DNA of 64,000 nucleotides from assembly GCA_030323885.1 (NCBI GenBank), contig CM059192.1, forward strand, positions 1,309,001 to 1,373,000. Reading direction: 5' to 3'. Source of the stretch: Branchipolynoe longqiensis (Eukaryota; Annelida; Polychaeta; Phyllodocida; Polynoidae). The notes under the pieces are model-generated. The model was not told where the DNA came from and did no database searches. It was given only the letters and a program-made list of their open reading frames with translations. A program made the position numbers and the translations under genes. Below are positions 33,728-42,981 of the stretch, piece by piece. The first letter of the stretch is position 1; each line of letters begins with the position of its first letter.

Positions 33728-34508
33728 AAGGGGCTGTCACAGTAGGTTTTTTTGCGGGAGCGTACGGCGGCGTAGGCACGTTACGTCATATACGTCGGCA
33801 TACGCCGCCATACGCTACGCATACGCTATGCATACGCTATGCATAGGCCGTCATGTGCCGGCCTATGCCGTTGTATGCCGCCATACGCTTTCTCTCGTCC
33901 GTCCGTCCAAATTATTTTGTGCATGCTAAAAAAATCTTGACCTATGGGAGCGTATGGTTCATACGCTACTCATACGCTACTCATACGCTGGTGTACGCTC
34001 CTCATACACCAGTGTACGCTCCTCGTACGCTGGTGTACGCTCCTCATATGCTAGGGGTGGGCCGGCGTAGGTTACGCATACGCTCAACTTGCGTCACCGG
34101 CGTATCTCTAGCGTATGTAGCATACGCATAACCTATGAGTTACGTATGGGAGCGTACTCCTAGCGTATGCACAGCGTATGCACAGCGTATTCCAAGCGTA
34201 TGCCATAGGTCTCGACATCGATCTTGACTCATACTCATACGCTCATACGCTATGCATACGCTATGCATACGCTACGCATACGCTAGGCATAGGTTCCATA
34301 TGCCAATCAAAACCGTCAAAAAATGTCACAGTATGCTCTCATACGCTCCTTGTACGCTCCTCGTACGCTCCTCATAGGTTACACATACACTCAAAAACAC
34401 CCGATAGGTCACCAAAGGTCACGATAGGCCGGCACGCGCAGCTTTTTCCCATTTTCGACATAGGTTTTCAATACGCTCCCGCCATACGCCGTAATGTGAC
34501 AGGGCCTT
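33728..34508. mobile_element. PIF/Harbinger-like MITE rich in CATACGCT motifs
   Basis: Terminal inverted repeats AGGGGCTGTCACA (from 33729) and TGTGACAGGGCCT (to 34507) are flanked by TAA at 33726-33728 and 34508-34510. A 3-bp TAA duplication fits PIF/Harbinger insertion. The interior contains dozens of CATACGCT or AGCGTATG motifs in both directions. The frames of 92-110 codons at 33853 and 34178 are repeat translations. No transposase is present. Confidence 0.78.
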
Positions 34509-34510
34509 AA

Positions 34511-34810
34511 GTATGTGAGGTTATTGTCGGCTGTCTGCTTGGCCCACATCTGTGCCAGTACCCCCCACACCCACTCCCACCTCACCACCCACCCCCACAC
34601 ACGCCCTCGCTTCACCAAGCTAATTCTTAAAAGCGGTTATATTTGAACTTGGATCTTTGTATGGTTTGTTGAGATCAATTTTGCTGGTCATTTGACACAA
34701 ATTGGATCATTTCTGTCTAAATCTTAAAGTCAACATATAAACGTAGAGAACACATTTACTTGTAAAACCAAACTTCCAATACATACTACTAACTTTTCAC
34801 TGTGAATACA
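34511..34810. other. Unassigned sequence
   Basis: A CACCC-rich patch lies at 34560-34610. The rest shows no recognised element. Confidence 0.45.
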
Positions 34811-34888
34811 GGGTTCGAACCCGTGGGTTCGAAACTCACGATCTACCAAAACGAGAGACGGAAGCTCAACTCATTCGGCCCTCCGACC
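34811..34888 (-). mobile_element. S1 SINE head fragment
   Basis: GGGTTCGAACCCGTGGGTTCGAAA, read in pieces, shows two B-box-like motifs, followed by CTCACGATCTACC and GCTCAACTCATTCGGCC. It is inverted relative to the S1 copy that begins at 34889, forming a head-to-head palindrome-like junction. Confidence 0.75.
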
Positions 34889-35204
34889 AAGCGTCCGTCT
34901 CCCGTGTTGGTAGATCGTGGGGTCGTGGGTTCGAACCCTGGTCGAGTCAAACCAATGACATAAAAATTGATACTTGTCACTTCCTAGCCTGGCACTCGGC
35001 ATTGTTAGGATAGGGTAAGGACTGGTTGGCTCAGTGTCAGGATAAGGTGACTGAGTGGGATATCAGGTCATGGTGCTGGCGGCCTGGTCTTCCAGTGGGG
35101 CAGGACTATAAAGTCGCCATGAGTGCGCACTGTCACAAGTCGGTACCCGTCCTGATATGACCTTAGATGTTGCTAGGACGTAAAACAACAACAAACAAAC
35201 AAAC
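34889..35204 (+). mobile_element. S1 SINE lacking the first head bases
   Basis: It starts GCGTCCGTCTCCCGTGTTGG, with B box GGGTTCGAACCCTGGTCGAG, then the body and a CTGATATGACCTTAGATGTT end with an AACAACAACAAACAAACAAAC tail. After the tail, ATTCGGTCATCCCGTC resembles the end of another inverted head. Confidence 0.87.
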
Positions 35205-35448
35205 ATTCGGTCATCCCGTCTGGTGTGCGAATAAGCTAAGCAAGCAAACAGGCAGTGTTCGCCTCGGTGGTCGGCGTCAGTCCGGCGCAGCTACATGTTT
35301 AACTGTGTGTTTTGTTGCGGGTCGGTGGTGCTTGTTTGCTCTCCGTGGTGAACATTCAGTTTGCGGCTAGCTCGCCTCTGTGTCTGACAAATGCCTGCTG
35401 GTTCGTCGACAAGTTTCGCTGAAATAGTCCGACATTGAATCTCCCCCC

Positions 35449-35517
35449 CCCCCGTCCTGATATTACCATAGATGTTGCTAGGACGTAAAACAACAATCAA
35501 ACGAACAAACAAACAAA
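35449..35517 (+). mobile_element. S1 SINE 3' end fragment
   Basis: CCGTCCTGATATTACCATAG, ATGTTGCTAGGACGTAAAAC and an AACAAACAAACAAACA tail. It is strongly 5'-truncated and is preceded by a run of C. Confidence 0.8.
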
Positions 35518-35567
35518 CACCTCCGCCACCCCGCCCAGTCTGGACGCCAACATACCACAGCCACCAG

Positions 35568-35923
35568 TCGGGATGGCTGAATGAGTTGAGCGTCCGTCTC
35601 CCATTTTCATAGATCGTAGGAATCGAGCACACCGGTTCGAACCCTGGTCGAGTCAAACCAATGACTTAAAAAATTGATACTTGTCGCTTCCTAGCCAGGC
35701 GCTCGGCATTATTATGATAGGGCAAGGACTGGTTGGCTCAGTGTCAGGATAATGTGATTGAGTGGGATATCAGGTCATGGTGCTTGCTGGCTGGTGGCCT
35801 GTTCTCCCAGTGGGGCAGCACTATAAAGCCGCCATGAGTACGCACTGCCTCAAGTCTGTAGGTACCTGTCCTGGTATGACCTCAGATGTTGCCAGGATGT
35901 AAAACTCCAACAACCAACCAACA
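35568..35923 (+). mobile_element. S1 SINE, full length
   Basis: A box TGGCTGAATGAG, B box GGTTCGAACCCTGGTCGAG, GTCAAACCAATGAC, GCTTCCTAGCCAGGCGCTCG, AGTGTCAGGATAATGTGATT, CTGGTATGACCTCAGATGTT and a CCAACAACCAACCAAC tail. The tail type matches the copy at 31831 rather than the AACAAAC type, suggesting two subfamilies. Confidence 0.88.
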
Positions 35924-36065
35924 TCGAACATACCGAAGACTGTGCGGTGGAATTGATGTCCTCTGGCCGTCACTGAATAATGAACGCGTCTCATCGGGTG
36001 CTGGATGGACCCTGTGGTGGCTAAAACTAGTGCCAGCATTGGGGACTTCTCCCATTTTGATTAAT

Positions 36066-37270
36066 ATCCGCCCTGCCATCACTGCCATCACTGCCATCAC
36101 TGATATCACTGACATCACTGACATCACTGCCATCACTGACATCACTGCCATCACTGGCATCACTGCCATCACTTATATCACTGCCATCACTGACATCACT
36201 GCCATCACTGATATCACTGCCATCACTGATATCACTGACATCACTGCCATCACTGATATCACTGATATCACTGACATCACTGCCATCACTGATATCACTG
36301 ACATCACTGCCATCACTGATATCACTGACATCACTGATATCACTGACATCACTGCCATCACTGACATCACTGATATCACTGCCATCACTGTCATCACTGC
36401 CATCACTGACATCACTGACATCGCTGCCCTCACTACCATCACTGACATCACTGCCATCACTGCCATCACTGATATCACTGACATCACTGACATCACTGCC
36501 ATCACTGTCATCACTGCCATCACTGTCATCACTGACATCACTGACATCGCTGCCCTCACTACCATCACTGACATCACTGCCATCACTGACATCACTGACA
36601 TCACTGCCATCACTGTCATCACTGACATCACTGCCATCACTGCCATCACTGATATCACTGACATCACTGACATCACTGCCATCACTGCCATCACTGACAT
36701 CGCTGCCCTCACTACCATCACTGACATCACTGACATCACTGACATCACTGCCATCACTGATATCACTGCCATCACTGTCATCACTGCCATCACTGACATC
36801 ACTGTCATCACTGACATCACTGACATCGCTGCCCTCACTACCATCACTGACATCACTGCCATCACTGACATCACTGCCATCATTGACATCACTGCCATCA
36901 CTGTCATCACTGACATCACTGCCATCACTGACATCACTGTCATCACAGACATCACTGACATCACTGATATCACTGACATCACTGCCATCACTGCCATCAC
37001 TGATATCACTGACATCACTGCCATCACTGACATCACTGCCATCACTGACATCACTGCCATCACTGACATCACTGACATCACTGACATCACTGACATCACT
37101 GACATTGCTGCCCTCACTACCATCACTGACATCACTGCCATCACTGTCATCACTGCCATCACTGACATCATTGCCCTCACTGACATCATTGCCCTCACTG
37201 ACATCATTGCCCTCACTGGCATCACTGACATCACTGCCATCACTGTCATCACTGCCATCACTGCCATTAC
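36066..37270. repeat. 9-bp minisatellite (ATCACTGCC / ATCACTGAC)
   Basis: About 133 units of ATCACTGNN, mostly ATCACTGCC, ATCACTGAC and ATCACTGAT. A longer block containing GACATCGCTGCCCTCACTAC recurs near 36416, 36536, 36698, 36821 and 37103, so there is higher-order structure. Plus frames of 477 codons (ITAITD) and minus frames of 421 (SDGSDV) and 375 codons (SVMAVM) are open simultaneously, which argues against any being a gene. Confidence 0.95.
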
Positions 37271-37739
37271 TGCTACAGCAAATGTGATGCATAGCCGCAA
37301 TATGAATTCTCTATTCTGATCTTTGTGATGTTGTTTACTTGCGGTGACCTGCTTTGAGGATTAACTATAATATTAACACGCATGCAGCACTATAAAAGCA
37401 CCATAAGTGCACAATGTCACAAGTCAGAATGCATCCTGATATGCCCTTATATGTTAATATGACATTAAAAACGCAGTAACAAACTCAATGTACAGCAATG
37501 CATATTTAATGTGAATAGCTTGATATAAATAAGGTTTGAGGAGCATTTATGTTAAAATAGAATAAAGTATACATACATATGGGCTTTGTCCCGTTCCGAT
37601 TCAAACTTAATTACAGTGAAACATTATTGTCCTTATACCGAGAGACAACTCCCTCCACAAAATCACCCATCGCGGCACTGTGACCATGAATCTATCTATC
37701 CACTGATAACTTCACGCGCTTATTAAATGCTTGTCGCCA

Positions 37740-37865
37740 CCCCATGACCTGATATCCCACTCAGTCACATTATCCTGACACTGAGCCAACCAGTCCTTGC
37801 CCTATCTTAATAATGCCGAGCACCTGGCGACAAGTATAAGTTTTAAGTCGTTGGTTTGACTCGAC
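37740..37865 (-). mobile_element. S1 SINE middle fragment
   Basis: CCATGACCTGATATCCCACT, CACATTATCCTGACACTGAG, CAGTCCTTGCCCTATC and GTCGTTGGTTTGACTCGACC in minus orientation, inside the spacer of the palindrome. Confidence 0.8.
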
Positions 37866-38004
37866 CATGCCTCAGTATTCCTTTCTGTGTGGCAACAAGT
37901 AATTGATAAGTGGACTGGTATGTAAGTTAGATATGTAGAATAAAATCTAGATAATTACTTTGGTTTTGAATATTTTTAATTTTCCTCGGACTGTGCAGCT
38001 TTGA
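37866..38004 (+). mobile_element. M-TTAA MITE right-end fragment
   Basis: CTCAGTATTCCTTTCTGTGT, TTAGATATGTAGAATAAAAT and CCTCGGACTGTGCAGCTTTG match the right 140 bp of the family. It directly joins the S1 fragment. Confidence 0.8.
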
Positions 38005-38425
38005 GCGTATTAGTGTCTATTGAAATGGAAATCCTGAACCAACAAGTAAAACCTTGCATGTAAATGTAAAATGATTTGACGTACGTACCTTAAGCTCATT
38101 ATTTATTGCATTGTGTATGCTTTAATTTTAGAATTTATTTCACACTTCAATTTACTATATAAACCATGTAAACAAGATTGTGTAAATACGTATAATATAC
38201 CTGTAACACATACGGTCGGAAGATCAGTGCTATGGCACTGACAAAAGATATATATATGAATAAAATTAATTTACCAAAAGAAAAGAAACAAGTTTTAGCA
38301 GTGGGCGGATAGATTAATGGCTGCACTGCCGCGATGGTGATTTTGTGGAGGGAGTTGTCTCTCGGGATAAGGACATTAATGCTTAATGTAATTAAGTTTG
38401 AATCGGAATTGGACAAAGCCCATAT

Positions 38426-38655
38426 GTACTTTGGCCACATGATACGACACCAGGAATCACAGAGAAGAATACTGGAAGGGAAGATAGAAGGGAAAAGACC
38501 AAGAGGGAGAAGGAGAACAACATGGATGGACAACATCACTGAGTGGACAGCAATGAGCTATGCAGAATGCGTGAGAGGAACGAATGACAGGAAGAGATGG
38601 AGGTCCATTGCAGCCAACCTTCTTCGAGAAGACGGCACCCATTGATGATGTTAAT
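38426..38655 (+). pseudogene. RTE-like LINE C-terminal remnant, short
   Basis: Encodes YFGHMIRHQES, RRILEGKIEGKRPRGRRR and TTWMDNITEWTAM through the stop, nearly identical to the copy at 30552-30899 but starting further downstream. It interrupts the right arm of the palindrome between CATATGTAC and CTGTATTCC-like arm sequence. The two copies share a 3' end and differ at the 5' end, as expected from target-primed reverse transcription. Confidence 0.85.
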
Positions 38656-38707
38656 ACTGTATTCCATTTAAAATTAAATGCTCCTCAAACCTTATTTGTA
38701 TCAAGCT

Positions 38708-38723
38708 ATTCACATTAAATATG
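38708..38723. repeat. Left target-site duplication of the LINE
   Basis: ATTCACATTAAATATG occurs here and identically at 44338-44353, on either side of the LINE. The uninterrupted sequence, on the complement at about 37500-37520, has it once. Confidence 0.9.
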
Positions 38724-39253
38724 TTCCCCTGTGGGAAGGGGGTTCGTAGAATAAGAATTTTCCCACTGTATCCCTCTGGAGCATGTCGTAAGAGGCGACT
38801 AAATGAGGGCAACCTGTTTGCCGTGGGTTGTGACCTGTGTCGGAGGATGATGGGATCCTGGTGATTGAGGGATAACCAACACATCACTTCGGCCTGGATT
38901 TCTCCTAAACAGGTGGTCAAGTTTGGCTCGGCTTGATCAATCGGCTGGTGGTGTCATGCCCTAGGACTGCCATTCAATTATGTGATGATTATTCATTCAT
39001 TCATTCATTCATCCATTACTATTTGAAATTTATAATGCATTGTTGTAATTGTATTTGTGGTAGTTCTAGAAGGCGGCTGCTCATGAGCTAATCAAGGTGA
39101 AGTAAGTTTTTTATTTAAAATTTTGCTTCCTGCGAGTATATTATTTGCATATCCCCGTGCATAAGAGTGCTGGGCTCTGCCCCACTCCTCTGTGCATCTT
39201 CATAGGGTCAGAGTAGGGCTGGGGACTGCAAATAACGAAGTTTTGGAAATACT

Positions 39254-40537
39254 ATGGATATTTCAATCTCACACGGCAAACGATTGAGGAAGGATACTTC
39301 CTCAGATGATGACGACAAAGGAACGACCAAAGGACATACGACAACGACATTTCCAAGATTTTTGGTAATTATGGGATCAGACAGTGATACTACTCTGTCA
39401 AAGATGTCACCATTCGCCATAGCAAAAGGGATCAAAGGCATTGCCGGAGATCCCATCAGTGTTAGGAAAATGGGAAGTGGTATCTTGGTGGAAGTCGGCA
39501 AAAAATCACACGCCGACAATCTGCTAAGAACCACCAACCTGGCAATGGTCCCTGTGAAGGTCACACCACACAGGACTTTAAATACAAGGAAGGGTGTCAT
39601 CCGATGTGCAGATCTAGTTGATTGCTCTGAGGATGAAATTGTTAGAGAATTGGCTGATCAGAAAGTTATTCATGCATTTCACATCCATACCAAAAGAGAA
39701 GGTGTCAGAAAGCCGACTCAGACTTTCATCTTGACATTTGAAACAACGGTGCTACCAGATTCAATTAAAGTTGGATATTTGAATGTCAGGGTTGATACAT
39801 ACATCCCTGGCCCGCTCCGTTGTTTCAAATGTCAAAGATTCGGACATGGTAAAGATAGATGCAGGCAGCAATTGGTTTGTGCTAAATGTACTGGAAATCA
39901 TGATGACAATTCGTGTGAAAGTACCATTTTTAAATGTGCCAACTGCAAGGGAGATCATCCATCGTACTCTCGGCAGTGCACAAAATATGAATTTGAGAAA
40001 GAAGTGCAGAAGATTAAGCATACAAGACAGATCAGTTTCCCAGAGGCAAGAAAGATTGTTGAAAGTTTGAATGTCGACCTCAGAGCATCATATGCAAATG
40101 TGATAAAGTCTGTTGCCCCAAGTCCAGTCAAGTCGCCCTGTGTTTCAATTGAAACGCAGACTGAATTGTCCTGGCCAATTGAGGGTGCTAATGAATTTAT
40201 AACATTGGAGGACTACCGTATCACAACACCTAAGCCTAGCACTAGCACTTCAATTTCTGTACAAACTAATACATCTAAAGAACAAGTAACATCAAATAGC
40301 AAGAAAGTAACACAAAAGAGCAATAGCAATGCGTCAAGCAATTTAAAATCACAACCTCCCTTAAACACAAACTCGCAAGTGACAAAGAAAATAAATAATA
40401 AATCGCAAAGAACTGGAAGACAATCGAAGGGCTCAAACGACCCTGTCAAATTATTCAACAAGTTTGGGCACTTGGATGATATGGAGGTGGAGAGTGGAAC
40501 GAGAGCTAGGTCTCACTCTCCAGTTCACCCTCCGTAG
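39254..40537 (+). CDS. LINE ORF1, gag-like nucleic-acid-binding protein with three zinc knuckles
   Basis: A 427-residue protein presumed to bind the element's RNA in a ribonucleoprotein particle. Residues 1-30 are charged and low in complexity. The middle contains an RNA-recognition-like region that I cannot define further. Zinc knuckles follow at residues 190-203 (CFKCQRFGHGKDRC), 209-221 (CAKCTGNHDDNSC) and 228-242 (CANCKGDHPSYSRQC). The first has the classic C-X2-C-X4-H-X4-C spacing and the others are variants. The C-terminal 170 residues are Ser/Thr/Asn/Lys-rich and probably disordered. The ATG at 39254 is the first in frame after a 5' UTR, and the frame is uninterrupted. ORF2 starts 38 bp after the stop, so it is probably translated by reinitiation or a similar mechanism. 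This arrangement fits ORF1 of the Jockey/I superfamily. Confidence 0.88.
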   Translation: MDISISHGKRLRKDTSSDDDDKGTTKGHTTTTFPRFLVIMGSDSDTTLSKMSPFAIAKGIKGIAGDPISVRKMGSGILVEVGKKSHADNLLRTTNLAMVPVKVTPHRTLNTRKGVIRCADLVDCSEDEIVRELADQKVIHAFHIHTKREGVRKPTQTFILTFETTVLPDSIKVGYLNVRVDTYIPGPLRCFKCQRFGHGKDRCRQQLVCAKCTGNHDDNSCESTIFKCANCKGDHPSYSRQCTKYEFEKEVQKIKHTRQISFPEARKIVESLNVDLRASYANVIKSVAPSPVKSPCVSIETQTELSWPIEGANEFITLEDYRITTPKPSTSTSISVQTNTSKEQVTSNSKKVTQKSNSNASSNLKSQPPLNTNSQVTKKINNKSQRTGRQSKGSNDPVKLFNKFGHLDDMEVESGTRARSHSPVHPP

Positions 40538-40575
40538 CATTTTAGTTGTTTATAACTATATATTTATTGTTTTAA

Positions 40576-42981
40576 ATGGCTGCTGCAACTATGATACAGT
40601 GGAACTGTCGTAGTTTACAGGCAAATCGAAATGAACTGGAACTAGTCATTCAAAAATATAATTCATCTGTAATTTGCCTGCAAGAAACAAAAATAGATAA
40701 TGCAAATATGACTTTAAAAGGTTTTGCATCTTATCACAAAATGGGCACAACAGATGCTATGGGTAGGGCACATGGTGGGGTGTCTATTTTTACAAAAAGC
40801 TCTCTGCCACAGAGTGAAGTTAATTTAAATACAAATTTACAAGCTGTCGCTGCCAAGGTAACTCTTCACACCACAATAACATTTTGTTCATTATATCTTC
40901 CTCCTTCTAGTCCTGTAATACCTGCAGATTTAAACAATCTTTTTGCTCAATTACCCCAACCCTGTATCATAATGGGAGATTTTAATTCCCACAATCAGCT
41001 TTGGAGTGCCACAGACAATACCGATCCAAAGGGACGCATTGTAGAAGATTTCATGAGCAGGCAGAATCTCTGTCTGTGGAATGATGATAGTCACACATAT
41101 CTCCATCCAGGTACAGGTTCCCTAACTTCAATTGACCTCACCATGTGCTCACCCCAAGTTTTCCTTGATTTTTCTTGGGAGGTGGAAGAAGACCAATGGG
41201 GTAGTGACCACTACCCCATTGTATTGTCCAGCCACTTTTCTCCTTCTGATGAGAGAGTGCCTAAATGGCACTTTCAAAAGGCCAATTGGGCCAAATTTCA
41301 ATCTCTTTGCCTTGAAAAGATCACAGGCGATCTTCTGCAAGATGTGGAAGATCCCATTAAAGCTTTTACAGACACACTGTATGACGTTGCTAGCAATTGT
41401 ATTCCTAAGTCAAATCCTAACCCTAAAAAGCCAGAAAAACCATGGTTCACAGAGGAGTGTAAGAAGGCTGTAAAAGCTCGTAAGAAAGCTTTAAAACAAT
41501 TCAAGAGACAGCCAACACAGTGCAATCTACAACAATACAGAATAAAAAGGGCCAAAGCCAGATATATCATTCGTTGTAGTAAAAAGAAAAGCTGGTCAGA
41601 TTATACATCAAAACTGAACACCCGAACACCCATTAAGAAATGTTGGGATATGATTCGAAGGATCAGTGGTAAAGGGGGAGGCGCAAGAATAAAACATCTT
41701 AATAAAAATGGTCAAAGCATTTCAAATCCAAAGGATATAGCCAACACCTTAGGTGAATCTATATCCCAGAACTCCTCTTCCGGTAATTACACTCCTAAAT
41801 TCCAACGAACAAAAGCAAGGCTAGAAAGAAAGCCTCTTAATTTTATTTCTCAGAATTTAGAAAATTATAATAAGCTCTTTTCCATGGAAGAATTACAAAT
41901 TGCTCTGTTTAAATCTCACGACACAGCACCTGGACCAGATCAGATCCATTACCAAATTCTTAAACATATGCCAGCTGAAACCACGATGCACCTTTTAGAA
42001 ATATTCAACACCATCTGGATGAGTAGTAACTTTCCCCCTTGCTGGAGCGAGGCCACAGTAATCCCGATACCCAAACGGGGAAAGGACTCCACCAATCCCA
42101 ATAACTATCGACCAATAGCACTTACAAGCTGTGTATGTAAGACCATGGAACGCATGATCAATGAAAGGCTTGTTTGGTTTCTTGAAGAGGCTGCTATTAT
42201 CTCCTCTTCTCAAAGTGGTTTTAGAAAGACCAGAAGCACCATGGATCATCTGGTACGCCTTGAGACATTTGTGAGAGATGGTTTTATAAAGGGTGAACAC
42301 GTCGTTGCACTTTTCTTTGACTTGGAGAAGGCATACGACACCACATGGAAATATGGCATTATGAAAGACATTCAAGATAGTGGATTGAGAGGCAGACTAC
42401 CTCTCTTTATAGAACAATTTCTTTTAAATAGGTGTTTCCGAGTCCGTGTCGGAAGTACCCTCTCGGAAGCCTTTGACCAAGAAATGGGTGTACCCCAAGG
42501 GAGCATCTTATCGGTCACACTGTTCATAATCAAAATAAATAGCATTGTGGGTTGTGTCAGACCTGAGATTGATAAATCTCTCTTTGTAGATGATTTCCAC
42601 CTTTGTTACAGGTCTAGAAACATGGCAGCTATAGAAAGAAAACTGCAACATCACCTGAACAGAGTAGCCGAATGGGCTGACGAAAATGGTTTTAAATTCT
42701 CTCGCAGCAAAACTGTGTGTGTGCATTTCTGTCAACAGCGGGGTGTACACTCAGACCCAGAGATCTATCTCAACCAAACACAGATTCCTGTGGTTGAAGA
42801 AACCAAATTCTTGGGTGTCATTTTTGACAAGAAATTGAATTTTATTTCGCATATTAAATATGTCAAAAAGAAATGTCAAAAAGCTCTAGACCTCCTGAGA
42901 GTTGTTGCTCATACCAATTGGGGGGGGCGACCGCACCACTCTTCTCTGTCTCTATCGTGCACTGGTCCGATCAAAGCTTGA
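40576..42981 (+). CDS. LINE ORF2 N-terminal portion: APE endonuclease and reverse transcriptase
   Basis: An 801-codon frame encoding the nicking and copying activities of the element. The AP-endonuclease-like domain covers about residues 1-220, with WNCRS near 9, the catalytic QET near 36-38, GDFN near 134-137 and SDHYP near 210-214. The RT domain follows, with NNYRPIALTS, FDLEKAYDTTW, MGVPQGSILS and the active-site FVDD at 670-673. All expected catalytic acidic residues are visible. After GVIFDKKLNF the protein enters a conserved thumb-like part, then shifts frame at eight Gs (42920-42927) and stops at 42981. The frame from 42902 continues it, so the full protein would be about 1,230 residues. 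The shift may be a genuine one-base mutation or a homopolymer sequencing error. Confidence 0.9.
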   Translation: MAAATMIQWNCRSLQANRNELELVIQKYNSSVICLQETKIDNANMTLKGFASYHKMGTTDAMGRAHGGVSIFTKSSLPQSEVNLNTNLQAVAAKVTLHTTITFCSLYLPPSSPVIPADLNNLFAQLPQPCIIMGDFNSHNQLWSATDNTDPKGRIVEDFMSRQNLCLWNDDSHTYLHPGTGSLTSIDLTMCSPQVFLDFSWEVEEDQWGSDHYPIVLSSHFSPSDERVPKWHFQKANWAKFQSLCLEKITGDLLQDVEDPIKAFTDTLYDVASNCIPKSNPNPKKPEKPWFTEECKKAVKARKKALKQFKRQPTQCNLQQYRIKRAKARYIIRCSKKKSWSDYTSKLNTRTPIKKCWDMIRRISGKGGGARIKHLNKNGQSISNPKDIANTLGESISQNSSSGNYTPKFQRTKARLERKPLNFISQNLENYNKLFSMEELQIALFKSHDTAPGPDQIHYQILKHMPAETTMHLLEIFNTIWMSSNFPPCWSEATVIPIPKRGKDSTNPNNYRPIALTSCVCKTMERMINERLVWFLEEAAIISSSQSGFRKTRSTMDHLVRLETFVRDGFIKGEHVVALFFDLEKAYDTTWKYGIMKDIQDSGLRGRLPLFIEQFLLNRCFRVRVGSTLSEAFDQEMGVPQGSILSVTLFIIKINSIVGCVRPEIDKSLFVDDFHLCYRSRNMAAIERKLQHHLNRVAEWADENGFKFSRSKTVCVHFCQQRGVHSDPEIYLNQTQIPVVEETKFLGVIFDKKLNFISHIKYVKKKCQKALDLLRVVAHTNWGGRPHHSSLSLSCTGPIKA

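Noticed and set aside
33853..34131. 92-codon frame in the CATACGCT-rich region
   Set aside because: It is made of the repeated motif of the MITE and resembles no transposase.
36027..37319. Three long open frames (375-477 codons) through the 9-bp repeat
   Set aside because: Frames on both strands are open at once because the 9-bp unit has no stop. There is no domain, no flanking gene structure and no frame preference.
42902..42981. Programmed ribosomal frameshift between RT and RNase H
   Set aside because: I/Nimb-type ORF2 proteins are normally single frames, and the shift sits on a run of eight Gs. A mutation or sequencing error is simpler. It is kept as a point to check and not claimed as programmed.
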